64,000 bases of DNA from positions 124,001 through 188,000 of the forward strand of contig JADKEF010000019.1 of NCBI GenBank assembly GCA_016718135.1. The letters run 5' to 3'. The notes under the pieces are model-generated. The model saw nothing but the letters and a program-made list of their open reading frames with translations, was not told the DNA's origin and searched no databases. Origin of the DNA: Acidobacteriota bacterium. GTDB taxonomy: Bacteria > Acidobacteriota > Blastocatellia > Pyrinomonadales > Pyrinomonadaceae. The position numbers were made by a program, and so were the translations under genes. Each line of letters opens with the position of its first letter. Position 1 is the first letter of the stretch. Positions 52,998 through 63,001 of the stretch are shown here, in pieces.

Positions 52998-53318
52998 ATG
53001 AAAAAGATCAATTCAGTATTTCTTGCATTAGCATTTGTTTTGACAATTACGTTTGTCGGGGCCACTTCGGTCAGCGCTCAGGATTCGATGCTTGGTAAAG
53101 CCGGTGATTCCGTCACTAAAACGACCAAGAAGGTTTACAGTAAAGGAAAACGTGTCGGCCACACGATTGGCAGCCGAACTTGGACTGGCTCGAAATGGGT
53201 CGCGAGCAATACGTGGAAAGGCGGCAAATGGGTCGCTAAGAAAACCAAGAACGGAACCAAATGGGTCTATTACAAGGGCAAGGGCGTCGTCACCGGAACC
53301 AAAAAACGCGTTTCTTAG
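52998..53318 (+). CDS. Small basic secreted protein with W-K repeats
   Basis: 106 residues. A signal peptide (to about SVSAQ, residue 28) is followed by a basic mature part rich in Lys, Gly, Trp and Thr with three imperfect repeats: TGSKWVASNTWK, GGKWVAKKTK and NGTKWVYYKGK. I recognise no family. It has its own AAGAGGAAA site and terminator. It could bind wall or nucleic acid by charge, which is only a guess. Confidence 0.7.
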   Translation: MKKINSVFLALAFVLTITFVGATSVSAQDSMLGKAGDSVTKTTKKVYSKGKRVGHTIGSRTWTGSKWVASNTWKGGKWVAKKTKNGTKWVYYKGKGVVTGTKKRVS

Positions 53319-53342
53319 ACCTTAGCTTTAGACCGGATAATT

Positions 53343-53390
53343 ATTGGGCGGCGACCGGACATTTGTCCTGTTGACCGCCCAATTTACTTT
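53343..53390 (+). terminator. Terminator after the small basic secreted gene
   Basis: A 9-bp stem attgggcgg / ccgcccaat with further imperfect inner pairing, followed by TTACTTTT. It lies 24 bases past the stop. Confidence 0.75.
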
Positions 53391-53413
53391 TGTTCTACTA
53401 ATCTCTTAACCAT

Positions 53414-54781
53414 ATGAAAGAAAAGGTAAGAATCGCAGGCGGACAGGGTTTTTGGGGCGATCTGCTGACGGCTCCGGTCGATCAGGTTCGAAAAGGCCCG
53501 ATCGATTATCTGATGCTCGACTATCTGGCCGAGGTAACGATGTCGATACTGCAAAAGCAGCGTAATCGAGATCCGCAGGCAGGATACGCCAAGGATTTTG
53601 TCTCCCTGATGCGCGAGATCTTGCCGGATTGTGTTGAGAAAAATATTAAGGTTCTGTCGAATGCCGGCGGCGTAAATGTCGCCGGGTGTGCGGCCGGGAT
53701 CGCCGAGGTTGCCCGCGAACTCGGCCTACAAGGCAAAGTAAAGATCGGCGTCGTCACTGGCGACGACGTTCTCGAACAGCTCGATATTTTTCTCGCAAAC
53801 GGCGTTGAGATAAACAGCATGGACGACGGCACGCCGCTCTCGGCGATCCGCGACAAGGTCCAATCTGCAAATGTTTACCTCGGAGCGTCGGCTCTCGTCG
53901 AGGCTTTGGGTAAAGGCGCGAATGTTATAGTCGGCGGACGCCTCACCGATACTGGTTTGACGCTCGCTCCGCTGATGCACGAATTCGGTTGGAGCTTCGA
54001 AGATTGGGACAAGGTTTCCGCCGGAACGATCGCCGGGCACATTATCGAATGCGGTGCCCAGTCGAGCGGCGGAAATTGCCCGTACGAATGGCAATCGATC
54101 CCCGATATGGCAAATATCGGTTTCCCGATCATCGAGGCTTCGCCAAACGGGGAATTCGTCGTCACCAAACACGACGGCACCGGCGGCCGCGTCAATGTTC
54201 AGTCGGTCAAAGAGCAGCTTCTCTACGAAATGGGTGACCCGCACGAATACATCACGCCCGACGTCGTCGCCGATTTCGCGTCGATCAATCTCGAACCCGC
54301 AGGCGAGAACCGCGTCAAGGTCTTCGGCATCACCGGCCACCCGAAAACCGATTTCTACAAAGTTTCCATCGCCTACTCCGACGGCTACAAATCCGTCGGC
54401 ACCCTGGTCTATTCCTGGCCCGACGCCTACGAAAAAGCCCAGGCCGCCGACAAGATCTTGAGAGAAAGGTTGGATCGCCTCGGCCTAAAATTCGATCTGG
54501 TGCTGAGCGAATTCGTCGGCGTGAATGCCACGCACGGACATCTGTCCGGCGAGCCGTCGCCCGACATTCCGGAAGTTCAATTCCGCATCGGCGTCCGCGG
54601 ACAAAACAAGGCCGATATCGAAAGATTCACTAAAGAGATCGCCCCGCTCATCCTCACCGGTCCGCCATCCGTAACCGGCTTCGCCGGCGGCCGCCCAAAG
54701 GTCGAAGAGATCATGGCGTATTTCCCTGCGTTGATCCCGAAGTCGTTGATCGAAACAAAGGTGGAGATCGTCGAAGCTTAG
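53414..54781 (+). CDS. AtuA/DUF1446 family acyclic terpenoid-utilisation-like protein
   Basis: 455 residues. Typical start VRIAGGQGFWGDLLTAPVDQ, then YLMLDYLAEVTMSIL, NAGGVNVAGCAAGIAEVARE, VYLGASALVEAL, and RLTDTGLTLAPLMHEFGW with CGAQSSGGNC. AtuA is needed for citronellol and geraniol catabolism; its exact reaction is unknown. The C-terminal ferredoxin-like domain found in many AtuA proteins is absent and a separate gene for it lies at 61927. The carboxyltransferase, B12 subunit and crotonases in the same region support an acyl-CoA degradation role. Confidence 0.88.
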   Translation: MKEKVRIAGGQGFWGDLLTAPVDQVRKGPIDYLMLDYLAEVTMSILQKQRNRDPQAGYAKDFVSLMREILPDCVEKNIKVLSNAGGVNVAGCAAGIAEVARELGLQGKVKIGVVTGDDVLEQLDIFLANGVEINSMDDGTPLSAIRDKVQSANVYLGASALVEALGKGANVIVGGRLTDTGLTLAPLMHEFGWSFEDWDKVSAGTIAGHIIECGAQSSGGNCPYEWQSIPDMANIGFPIIEASPNGEFVVTKHDGTGGRVNVQSVKEQLLYEMGDPHEYITPDVVADFASINLEPAGENRVKVFGITGHPKTDFYKVSIAYSDGYKSVGTLVYSWPDAYEKAQAADKILRERLDRLGLKFDLVLSEFVGVNATHGHLSGEPSPDIPEVQFRIGVRGQNKADIERFTKEIAPLILTGPPSVTGFAGGRPKVEEIMAYFPALIPKSLIETKVEIVEA

Positions 54782-54861
54782 GGATGGCAGAGATTCTGCA
54801 ACCCGAACATCACTTCCCGTGATACTTTTCCCCTCCCGGTTCCGCTTTACATGCTGGGGGA

Positions 54862-56984
54862 ATGGTATCGATGCGAGAAAAATACTCTTTGAGCTTGGTG
54901 CTGATGGCGAGCTTTTTGGTAAACGCTTTGCCGTTGAACGGACAGGCGGGCGGCGATGCGGGCCGGGCGGGAAGTGCTGCGGAGATAACGCGGAGCAGGA
55001 GCGCGGACGACGTTTTTGCCGGGCTGCAGAAAGCGGGGCGTGACGAAATGTTCGTGCAGGGTCTGGCTCAGGTGACGGCGGACGCTGGCGATACTTACGA
55101 TGCACTAGACGCCCAAGGATCATACTTCTACGGCCAGTTTCGCGCAGCCGTCGGCGATGCGATGCCCCTGGCTGTTGAAAAAGGCAAAGAGATCAACCGG
55201 GCGGAGCGGGAAAAGCGCAAAGGCTCCGCTTCCGTAAGAAATACCGCACCCAAACGTCCCGGATTCAAAAGAGTCTACGGTAAGAACGTTAACAAGCTGT
55301 TATCCATTCTCAGCAGCGAGCCCACGACCGGCGAAATCCAGATGACTAAGGTCGAGACGGAGAATAGCTTCGGCGGGACATCCGAGGACGCCAAGGTTAT
55401 CGACTCGGCGGATGCAACGACGACAAATACGCAGAATGCCTCGACGCTCGCGACCTACAACAAAGCGGACATGTCGATGACGACTTCGACAAAGTTCATT
55501 CAAAAGTCGGAATCAGTCTCAAAAACAAGCCAGCGAAAGGCGTCAAAGGTCTCGAACATGGAGTGGTCGACGAACTTCCAGTGGTGTCCCGATGCTGAGG
55601 GCATCGTTCGCGGAAAAGGCAAAGCACGGATCTACAACCAGACGACCATCAATACCGGCAAGCAGCTCGCCGCCGGAACGACCGAGTACACGCTCGAATT
55701 CAACATCAAGGGACAGGTAAACGATGACGCGGTAATGCCCACTTTCGATATGGAAGGCGTAGTCGCCGAAAAGATCACCGGTTTCGAACGCGGCGTGCGA
55801 CTGGGGCTGTTGAACGAAAAGCCAGGCTACGCGGACGGCTCTGCGAGCGTTGTTTACAATATCAACGGCAACACGCCGCCGGGGCGGAGATAGCTCTGGG
55901 CAGAGTAAACGCAAAGCTGTTTGGCGTTTCCGACGAGGCGCACGCCCAACGCATCTCTAAGTTTGCCAACTGGGGCATCAATTCGTTCGTCAACGACCTC
56001 GACGGCCTGATGAAAAGCTCTATCTCGCGCTGGAGCAATGGCGAGTGCGTCGAGGTCGAATGCACTGCTCCGAAAACCGCGCTCTCACCGAACGAGACGA
56101 TCCAGGTAACAGCAGCCAGCGTCAGCCATCTTGACCAGGGCAAATTTAGCGCGAAGCTCAAGGGCAACGGCACCGAGAACGTTACGCCCGAGGATCAGGA
56201 AGGCAAGCCCTCGGCGGTTTATACCCTGACGGCACCGGCGAAGGGCCAGGCACGCATTATTGTAAAGTCCGTTTCCCGCCGCGGCATCGGCCTTGGAATG
56301 CTTGAGTTCGACGAGGTCAGAAAGCCCAAGCCGCCGGTCAAAACTCCGCCCGTCAAAACGCCGCCGTGCGATGGCGGATGGACCGGAACCGTCAAAGCCG
56401 TACGCGTAAAACGCAGAGACGAGCATAAAGGACAGGACGGACGATTGGTGCGTCAGATCGACACGCTTAAGGAAACCTACGACGCAAAGGTCACGGTTCT
56501 CGGCACGCGAGAGATGTCGGGCGGCATAGTCAACAACTTTCACGGCAACGCCGAGGGCAGCTTTTTCAGCACAAAGTATTCGGAATCGAACTATGCTCCG
56601 GGAAAGATGTTCTGTAACAAAGTGATGATGACGACGCCGCAGACACACAAGCTCGAGATCCAGGAGAAGGGCGAAGCCAATAAAAGAGTTCTTGTCGCCA
56701 TCGCGATCAATGGAGGCCGTCGTGGTTATATCGGATTCACAGCACCTGAGACCGCATCGGAGCGGATAATCACGCGCACATACGAATCGGGCTGCGAATC
56801 CTATAACGCCGCAAACAGCGGAGTCGATCGCAGCAGCAGTCTCATCGAGCGCAACGGCGAGTTCTTCGAGGTTGATTTCGAGATCGATCCTTCGTCACCG
56901 AATGTGTTGAAGGGAAGTAAGACGATCCAGAATAGCGACGGAAGCGAAACGATGATCACATGGGATCTATCGCGGTGTAGATAG
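54862..56984 (+). pseudogene. Large secreted protein of unknown function, one frameshift
   Basis: Two frames (54862-55893 and onward to 56984) join near the GGGG run at 55881-55884; adding one G gives about 707 residues and the junction NTPPG-AEIALGRVNAK. It has an N-terminal signal peptide, a middle domain with NMEWSTNFQWCPDAEGIV, an Ig-like part (SISRWSNGECVEVECTAPKT, SPNETIQVTAAS), a Pro/Lys linker (KPPVKTPPVKTPP) and a C-terminal beta domain beginning CDGGWTGTVKAVRVKRRD. No family recognised. The homopolymer position favours a sequence error. Confidence 0.6.
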
Positions 56985-57133
56985 CTCTCCGCCGCCGCCC
57001 AACTCCCGGCGGCCTGCAAATAACACCCGCCGTCCCAGACTCCGCCGAAATGGGCATGGTCCGCTGCGTCTTCGTCGCCAAAAACGAGCTCATCGGCAAC
57101 TACTCGCCCAACTACCCCGTCACAATCAGCTAA
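56981..57133 (+). pseudogene. C-terminal gene fragment
   Basis: A frame with no start, beginning at the previous gene's stop, reads TPGGLQITPAVPDSAEMGMV, CVFVAKNELIGNYSP and NYPVTIS before a TAA at 57131-57133. It looks like the end of a secreted Ig-like protein, unconnected to the gene before it. Confidence 0.4.
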
Positions 57134-57188
57134 ATTCGCTTAGCTGATCTCACCTACGGGCTTTCGTCCGTTTCCCTAATCAACAAGG

Positions 57189-57230
57189 AAAAGCCCCGAA
57201 CGTTGAAATCTGACGCTCGGGGGCTTTGTT
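57189..57230 (+). terminator. Terminator-like hairpin
   Basis: Stem aaagccccgaacgt / acgctcgggggcttt with an internal bulge, followed by TTTGTT. It follows the fragment at 56981-57133 and would stop the 54862 transcript. Confidence 0.65.
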
Positions 57231-57270
57231 ACTGATGATGCCGGAACTGATATACAATGGGTCAAAAGGT

Positions 57271-58115
57271 ATGAGTATGAGAAGTGTCATTCTCTCAATG
57301 TTTCTATCCTGGCTGCTTCTTTCGGTGTCTCCGGTCAAGCGAACAGTTGGGAAGGCATCATTCCGCTCGTCTCGACACGAGATCAAGTGGAGAAAATACT
57401 GGGCAAGCCGGTCGACCGTACGTATTTCTACGGATCTGTTTACAAGAATGACAAGGGCCGATTCACTGTTAGGTACGCTCTTAAATCTTGTGACGAGGGC
57501 TGGAATGTTCCCATCGACACGGTGCTTGCGATCGAAATCCCACCGCCTGAAGGACAAGTGAACAAAAGCGCCAAGGAACTTGATCTCGACGAGTCCAGGT
57601 ACTTTATTTCCGGCGACGATGCATTTTTTGGAACTTGGACCGATCCGGTGAGAGGCGTCCAACTGTATTTTCGCAATATGAACCAATCGCTATTGTGGAT
57701 CAAGTACATTCCGACGCAGGCAGACAATGCACGTCGTTGCGATGGTTTTCCGCCATTTGCTCCCGAGGCACAGTACTATCTATATGAAGAGATGCTGTTC
57801 AATAATCCAAAAGCTGGTAAAGACGGCGGGATGGATTCTCTCGTAGCTCTTGGTTTGTTCAATATTGTATATCGGGCAAAAGAGAGTAAGGGTAAATACA
57901 AAGGCTACGTTCTTGTATATTTTGATGACAAACTACCGTTCAAAACGTACAAGAAAAGGCTCGATCAGTTTCGAACCTACGCTAAACGTATGATGACGCG
58001 TGAAGGTCAAGAAGTAGAGATCATTGAAGGCGGGATCAATTATCGAAACAAGGCTGAATTTTATCTCTTGCACAGTGACCGAAACCGCGCCGTCGCTCGG
58101 CCTCGTTCTGAATAA
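57271..58115 (+). pseudogene. Secreted protein of unknown function, frameshifted in the signal peptide region
   Basis: A signal peptide (MSMRSVILSMFLSWLLLSVS) opens in one frame at 57271; at about 57328-57333 the frame changes to GQANSWEGIIPLVSTRDQVE and runs to 58115, about 281 residues in all. The mature part has KILGKPVDRTYFYGSVYKND, a TRDQVEKILGKP block like small lipoprotein (SmpA/OmlA) starts, and a C-terminal OmpA-like region (PFKTYKKRLDQFRTYAKRMM). Function unknown. If translation starts in the second frame only, the signal would be lost. Confidence 0.6.
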
Positions 58116-58263
58116 AATCACGGGCTGTTTCTCCAAAAAAATAGCACTGTTTTCTGTTTAAGTCATGAAGGCGGTGACTTGGCCGGATTTTGCTGCGTGA
58201 CCGGTGTCACAAGATCAATTTGTGATGCCGTGTATAATTCTAACTAACTGTGCGTGAGTGACT

Positions 58264-58875
58264 ATGAGTAAATATTTGAGTCGATCATTGATACTGATCA
58301 CGGTCCTGGTTCATTTGTTTCTGTTGGTCGGCGTTCCGCTGCTGGCTCAGCGTTCGAAGACTGTTGCTCAGGCGAAGCTGCCTAAGATACCTGATGTGAT
58401 CGTTTTGGCGGGAAAGGCTAAGAACGGGCCGGTGAGGTTTAATCACGTAAAGCACAACGGGGGAGAATACAATGCCGACGGCCCGATACTTTGTATTCAG
58501 TGTCATCACACGGCGCAGCCGGCGGCGAGCCTGACGGGCATTCCGCCGCACCGGACGGTTTGGCCTTCGGAACGTACGACGACGTTGACTAGCGAGCTTT
58601 TCGCTGCGGATCCAAAAAATGCAGGAGTTGCGTCCTGCCGCGATTGCCATGCCCGACAAGGCACTAAGCCGAAGCTGCTCGAATTTATCCCGGTCATCAA
58701 AGATCCCGAAACGGAAAGGGAAACATTGATCGACAACCAAAACGCCTTTCACACGGCCTGCGACGTTTGTCATTTTGAGATAGGATTTCGCACAAAAGGC
58801 TCAAAAGCCCCGGCCGCCGACAACTGCGCCAGCTGCCACAAACCCGCGAGCCCGAAACCGAAACGACGCGGCTGA
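58264..58875 (+). CDS. Tetrahaem c-type cytochrome (class III-like)
   Basis: 203 residues from the ATG at 58264. Signal peptide, then four CxxCH haem sites: CIQCHH, CRDCHA, CDVCHF and CASCHK. Distal ligand His are available (RFNHVKHNGG). The C-terminus is basic (KPKRRG). It is a periplasmic electron carrier of the cytochrome c3/c7 type. No redox partner gene is adjacent, so the pathway is unknown. Confidence 0.88.
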   Translation: MSKYLSRSLILITVLVHLFLLVGVPLLAQRSKTVAQAKLPKIPDVIVLAGKAKNGPVRFNHVKHNGGEYNADGPILCIQCHHTAQPAASLTGIPPHRTVWPSERTTTLTSELFAADPKNAGVASCRDCHARQGTKPKLLEFIPVIKDPETERETLIDNQNAFHTACDVCHFEIGFRTKGSKAPAADNCASCHKPASPKPKRRG

Positions 58876-58883
58876 TACGGGAT

Positions 58884-59636
58884 CTACTTCTCCAGAAATC
58901 TAGCGACACCTCGCTGACAATCTTCGGTCATGCGGGCGGTGGCGTTTACTTGGGCGCCGTGTTCGATAGCGGCGTCGAATGTCAGGGCGTCGATGTCGTA
59001 GAGCAGGCGTTTGGTCATCTGTACGGCGGAGGCACTTAATTGTGCGTAGCGGTCGGTGATGGCGGCGAGCGTGGCTTCGAAATCGCTTTCGTCGGCGATG
59101 GCGTGGATAATGCCGGCGTTATACAGATCGGCAGCGGTCATTTCTTCGCCGAGTGTCAGCGTCGCAAAAGCACGGCGTTCGGACATATTGCGACGAACGA
59201 TCGCCGCCACCATCGCCGGCACGAATCCGATCTTTACTTCGGGAAACCCGAATTTCGCATTTGTTTCGGCAACGATCAGATCGCACGCAATCGCGAGCCC
59301 GCAGCCGCCCGCAAGAGCACGTCCTTTCACCGCCGCGATGACCGGCTGACGAACGTTGCGAATGAGTTTGTACAATTCGCCCAAGCTGCGAGCGTCCTCG
59401 AGATTCTCTTCGAGCGATGCCGTCGCGATCTTCTGCAACGCCGACAGATCCGCCCCTGAACAAAAATCCTTCCCCGCCCCGCGAATGACGATGCACTTAA
59501 CGCTCTCGTCGCCGTCTGTTTCATGCAGGGCAGCTTTCAACGCAGCGATCAATTCATCGTTTAACGCATTCCGCTTCTCGGGGCGGTTAAGCTCCAATAT
59601 CCTGATCGACGATTCGGTTGTAGTTGTTAAGGTCAT
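58884..59636 (-). CDS. Enoyl-CoA hydratase/isomerase family protein (first)
   Basis: 250 residues from the ATG at 59636. Crotonase fold: RPEKRNALNDELIAAL, the oxyanion block GKDFCSGADLSALQ, and GRALAGGCGLAIACDLIVAE, FGFPEVKIGF. It hydrates or isomerises an enoyl-CoA. The upstream gene is the M28 peptidase, four bases away. A methylglutaconyl- or isohexenylglutaconyl-CoA hydratase (LiuC/AtuE type) is possible given the neighbours, but not provable here. Confidence 0.9.
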   Translation of the reverse strand: MTLTTTTESSIRILELNRPEKRNALNDELIAALKAALHETDGDESVKCIVIRGAGKDFCSGADLSALQKIATASLEENLEDARSLGELYKLIRNVRQPVIAAVKGRALAGGCGLAIACDLIVAETNAKFGFPEVKIGFVPAMVAAIVRRNMSERRAFATLTLGEEMTAADLYNAGIIHAIADESDFEATLAAITDRYAQLSASAVQMTKRLLYDIDALTFDAAIEHGAQVNATARMTEDCQRGVARFLEK

Positions 59637-59640
59637 GACG

Positions 59641-61884
59641 CTAAAACAATTTCGCTGCCCGATCGATCTCTGCCGCAAATCCATCCAAAACACGCGAGAC
59701 GATCGCGATCTGTTCGCGGGCTTCGCGCCAGTCGCGTTGTTCGATGGCCTCGCGGACGCCCGGCAGAGTCTTCACGCCGTAGCCGGTGTAAAAGCCCGGA
59801 GCGTAGATCTGGTGGCGGAACCAGTCGCGGCGGGGCAGGCCTTCGGTGCGGGTTAGGGCACGTTCGGTTTTGTAAAGGATCTCGTCGAGATTCTTCTGAG
59901 CGGCGGCGGATGGTTGGCGGCCTGACGAGGCACGTTGGTAGTAATTTGCACTTTCTCTGAGTTTTGCGAGTGCGTTTTTTAATGGCTCGAAATCGATCTG
60001 TGGAACTTCGTCCTTCGTCGCCGGCGTCGAGAGTCTTTCCTTTGGATCCTGGACGGCTTGCCACATGCCGGACGAGATCATTTGGTTCATCGTTTTTGTG
60101 TCCTCGCGCATCGTGTCGGTTAGGCGAGTGACCTCGTTAACGTATTGGCCGACGGTGTCGGCGAAGTTTGTGAATTCGAAGGGAAGTGCATCTGCATTGG
60201 CGAGTCTTAGCACCGCGTGGCCGCCGACTTTTGAAAGTGCAATGCCGTAAGCAAAACCCGGATCGCCAAAACGCATGTAGTGGTCAAAGGAATCGTAGAT
60301 CGAATGGTACGAACCGCCCCCGCTCTCGCCGCCGAAGCCGATGTTGAGCGAAGCAATCCCGAGGTGCTGAAGGAATGGCGTGTAGTCAGATCCGGAACCA
60401 AGAGCACCAATGCGCAGATCCGCACGCGAACTGGCCTCGGCACGCTGTGTAGGCGAACCACCAACGATCTGCTGAGCACGGGCTCGTTCCCAGACGGACA
60501 TTTTCGTCTGTGGATCTGGAATGTCACGGCCGACTTCGTTGATAAACTTCTCGAGCGTGTGCGAACCGCCGATGCCAAGAAATCCGCGGCCATTAGAATC
60601 TGTATTGATGTAAACGGCGGCTTTCTTTCGTAGCTCGTCGGCATTTGCCTCGACCCATTCGGTCGAGCCGATCAGGCCTTGCTCTTCGGCATCCCAGGCA
60701 CAATAGACGATCGTTCGTTTAGGTTTCCAGCCGGTTTTTGTGAGTTCGCCGATGGCACGTGCCTCTTCCAGTTCGGCGACCATACCGCTGATCGGATCGC
60801 TCGCACCGTTGACCCACGCGTCGTGATGATTGCCTCGAATGATCCACTGATCGGGCCGCTCGCTACCCTGCATTTTCGCGACGACGTTGTAGATCGTTTT
60901 CATTTCCCACTTGAATTCCAGCTTCATCCGAACGGTCGGTGTGCCGCCGCCGAAATGATACGTGACCGGTAAAGCTCCGCGCCATGCGTCGGGAACAACA
61001 GCTCCGTCAAGGTTCCTGAGCAACGGCAAAGCGTCCGCATACGATATAGGCAGCACTGGGATCTTTGTTAGCGTTTCGGCATCTTTGCGATCGATCCGCT
61101 TCGCATTTTTCGTAGCACCGACGCCTTTTGTCAGCGGATCGCCGGGATGTAGCGGCATATCCATGACTGAGCCGCGTTGAACTCCGTGTTCGCTACGATA
61201 CGCGCCTTTGGGATAAACATCGCCCTGATAATAGCCGTCGTTTCTCGGATCCGAATAGATCAAACATCCGATAGCACCGCGTTCGGCAGCAACCTTCGGC
61301 TTGATACCACGCCACGAACCGCCATAACGCGAGATCACGATCTTGCCCTTGACGCTAATGCCACGACGGTCGAGTTCCTCATAGTCGGCGGGCGTTCCGT
61401 AGTTAACATAGACCAGGGCTCCGCGAACGTCACCGTCGATGGAATATGCGTTGTAGGTCGGCAGTTGTTCCTTTTGCTGGCTCGACGTTGCATCTTCTTT
61501 TAACGCGGGCTCGTTTAACTTGAGAGTGAATTTCTCGGGTGCAGTCATCTCGACGATGCGAGTCTTGGGCGTGGGGAAAAGGACTTCGAATTCTGCGATC
61601 TCCGTCTTGAAGCCAAACGACTTAAATTTGTCGGCAATGAACTTCGCATTCTCCTTATTATACGGAGAGCCGAGATAGTGCGGGCGTGCGGACAGACGCT
61701 TCATCCAATCCCGTAGGTTGTCAGGCTTGAGATACGAGTCAAATCTCGCTTCTAGCGCACGCTGAGACGACGAGCCGGCGTTCGAGAAACCCATCAAAGT
61801 TGAGCTTCCTATTCCGGCGGACTGAGCAAAGACCGAATTAACAAGTGCCAGGATAACTAAGACACGCAAAGATCTACAGACCAT
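59641..61884 (-). CDS. M28 family metallopeptidase (glutamate carboxypeptidase II-like)
   Basis: 747 residues from the ATG at 61884, which has TTGGAGG upstream; the TTG at 61896 is rejected. Signal peptide MVCRSLRVLVILALVNSVFA. PA domain (ISRYGGSWRGIKPKVAAERG), then the M28 zinc domain: GNHHDAWVNGASDP with the first ligands, AWDAEEQGLIGSTEW, and HLGIASLNIGFGGE region. A C-terminal dimerisation-like domain of about 150 residues follows. It is a secreted aminopeptidase or carboxypeptidase. Confidence 0.92.
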   Translation of the reverse strand: MVCRSLRVLVILALVNSVFAQSAGIGSSTLMGFSNAGSSSQRALEARFDSYLKPDNLRDWMKRLSARPHYLGSPYNKENAKFIADKFKSFGFKTEIAEFEVLFPTPKTRIVEMTAPEKFTLKLNEPALKEDATSSQQKEQLPTYNAYSIDGDVRGALVYVNYGTPADYEELDRRGISVKGKIVISRYGGSWRGIKPKVAAERGAIGCLIYSDPRNDGYYQGDVYPKGAYRSEHGVQRGSVMDMPLHPGDPLTKGVGATKNAKRIDRKDAETLTKIPVLPISYADALPLLRNLDGAVVPDAWRGALPVTYHFGGGTPTVRMKLEFKWEMKTIYNVVAKMQGSERPDQWIIRGNHHDAWVNGASDPISGMVAELEEARAIGELTKTGWKPKRTIVYCAWDAEEQGLIGSTEWVEANADELRKKAAVYINTDSNGRGFLGIGGSHTLEKFINEVGRDIPDPQTKMSVWERARAQQIVGGSPTQRAEASSRADLRIGALGSGSDYTPFLQHLGIASLNIGFGGESGGGSYHSIYDSFDHYMRFGDPGFAYGIALSKVGGHAVLRLANADALPFEFTNFADTVGQYVNEVTRLTDTMREDTKTMNQMISSGMWQAVQDPKERLSTPATKDEVPQIDFEPLKNALAKLRESANYYQRASSGRQPSAAAQKNLDEILYKTERALTRTEGLPRRDWFRHQIYAPGFYTGYGVKTLPGVREAIEQRDWREAREQIAIVSRVLDGFAAEIDRAAKLF

Positions 61885-61926
61885 TGAAGCCTCCAATTGG
61901 AAAGAATTTTGTTAGCGAACAGTTTA

Positions 61927-62268
61927 GCTCAATCCGAGAGCTAATGCCTCAGCGTCGGGTATATCGACATACATTCGTAGCAAGGCGGTCGAGAATGTTT
62001 TGCCTTGCGCGTCCGTCATTAGGCTGCGGGTCCCGCCGCCGCCTAGGCTCTCGTGTAAGAGGAAATTGAGGGCACAGAGATTTGGCAATTCAAAACGCTC
62101 GACTTCGCCTTTGACCATTTCACCGAAGTGTTCTTTGACGCGATCGGCGGTGACTTCGCGGACTAGAAGCGGATAGTTTGCCGGGTCGAGTGCGATGACT
62201 CCGACGTTTGCAGTGTCGCCTTTATCGCCGCTGCGGGCGTGGGCGAGTTTAACTAGTTGAACTTTCAT
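61927..62268 (-). CDS. Stand-alone AtuA-type ferredoxin-like domain protein
   Basis: 113 residues: LVKLAHARSGDKGDTANVGV, then PNLCALNFLLHESLGGGGTR. This is the domain that ends many AtuA proteins; here it is a separate gene and the core protein at 53414 lacks it. The two probably form one enzyme. Small and cytosolic. Confidence 0.85.
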
Positions 62269-62283
62269 AGAGGATAAATGCCC

Positions 62284-62985
62284 TTACTTCGTGCGGCCTT
62301 CTGCAACGAAGACGAGGAAATAGTCCATCCCGTCTTTGACGAAATCATACTCTTCTTTCAGCGCAAATCCCGCCCGAGTCAATTCCGCAACGACTTTATC
62401 GCGGTCGAGTACGTGGTCGTCGCCGTCACCGTTCTTGTCGATGATGCCGACGAGTGCTCCTTTTTTCAATGAGCCGCGGAGATTCTTCATGAAAGTGATC
62501 GGTTTCTCGATTTCGTGATAAGTCTTCAAGATCAGGACGGCGTCTACGGATTCCTTTTGTAATGTTGGGTCATCGAATTTCCCTAGCACGGTAGTAATGT
62601 TCGCGAGCTTTTCGCGGGCCGCGCGTTTTTTGATGTGGTCGATGTACTCTTGATTGATCTCGACGGCGAAGACTTTGCCGGTCGTACGCTTTGCGGCACG
62701 TACGGTAAACCATCCCGAACCTGCACCGATATCGGCGACGGTTTTGTCGCCGCTTATCTTCAGGATGTCCATCACGCGATCGATCTGGAGATCCTTGTCG
62801 CGTTGGGCGTTTTCGAAAATGGAGAGGTCGCCGTCGTAGGGCGTGCTTGTATTTCGATCGATCGCGTCGGAAGTTGGTGTCGGGGTCGCTTTGGCAGTCG
62901 CACGCTGGGATGAAACCGGATCGCTGTGATACGCCGCGAATGACAACGCGAGGAGCACGCCTAGCGGGAGTACGAGATTCTTCAT
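62284..62985 (-). CDS. Exported class I SAM-dependent methyltransferase-like protein
   Basis: 233 residues from the ATG at 62985. N-terminal signal-like segment (MKNLVLPLGVLLALSFAAYH), then a Thr/Pro linker and a methyltransferase fold: ADIGAGSGWFTVRAAKRTTG (SAM motif I), AVEINQEYIDHIKK, VLILKTYHEIEKPITFMKN. Methyltransferases with a signal peptide are known in this and related phyla but their substrate and SAM source outside the cytosol are unclear; an uncleaved anchor facing the cytosol is an alternative. Confidence 0.8.
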   Translation of the reverse strand: MKNLVLPLGVLLALSFAAYHSDPVSSQRATAKATPTPTSDAIDRNTSTPYDGDLSIFENAQRDKDLQIDRVMDILKISGDKTVADIGAGSGWFTVRAAKRTTGKVFAVEINQEYIDHIKKRAAREKLANITTVLGKFDDPTLQKESVDAVLILKTYHEIEKPITFMKNLRGSLKKGALVGIIDKNGDGDDHVLDRDKVVAELTRAGFALKEEYDFVKDGMDYFLVFVAEGRTK

Positions 62986-63001
62986 AAAACGTCTCGATAT
63001 T

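Noticed and set aside
59356..59856. 166-residue plus-strand ORF
   Set aside because: Antisense to the crotonase and the end of the M28 gene.
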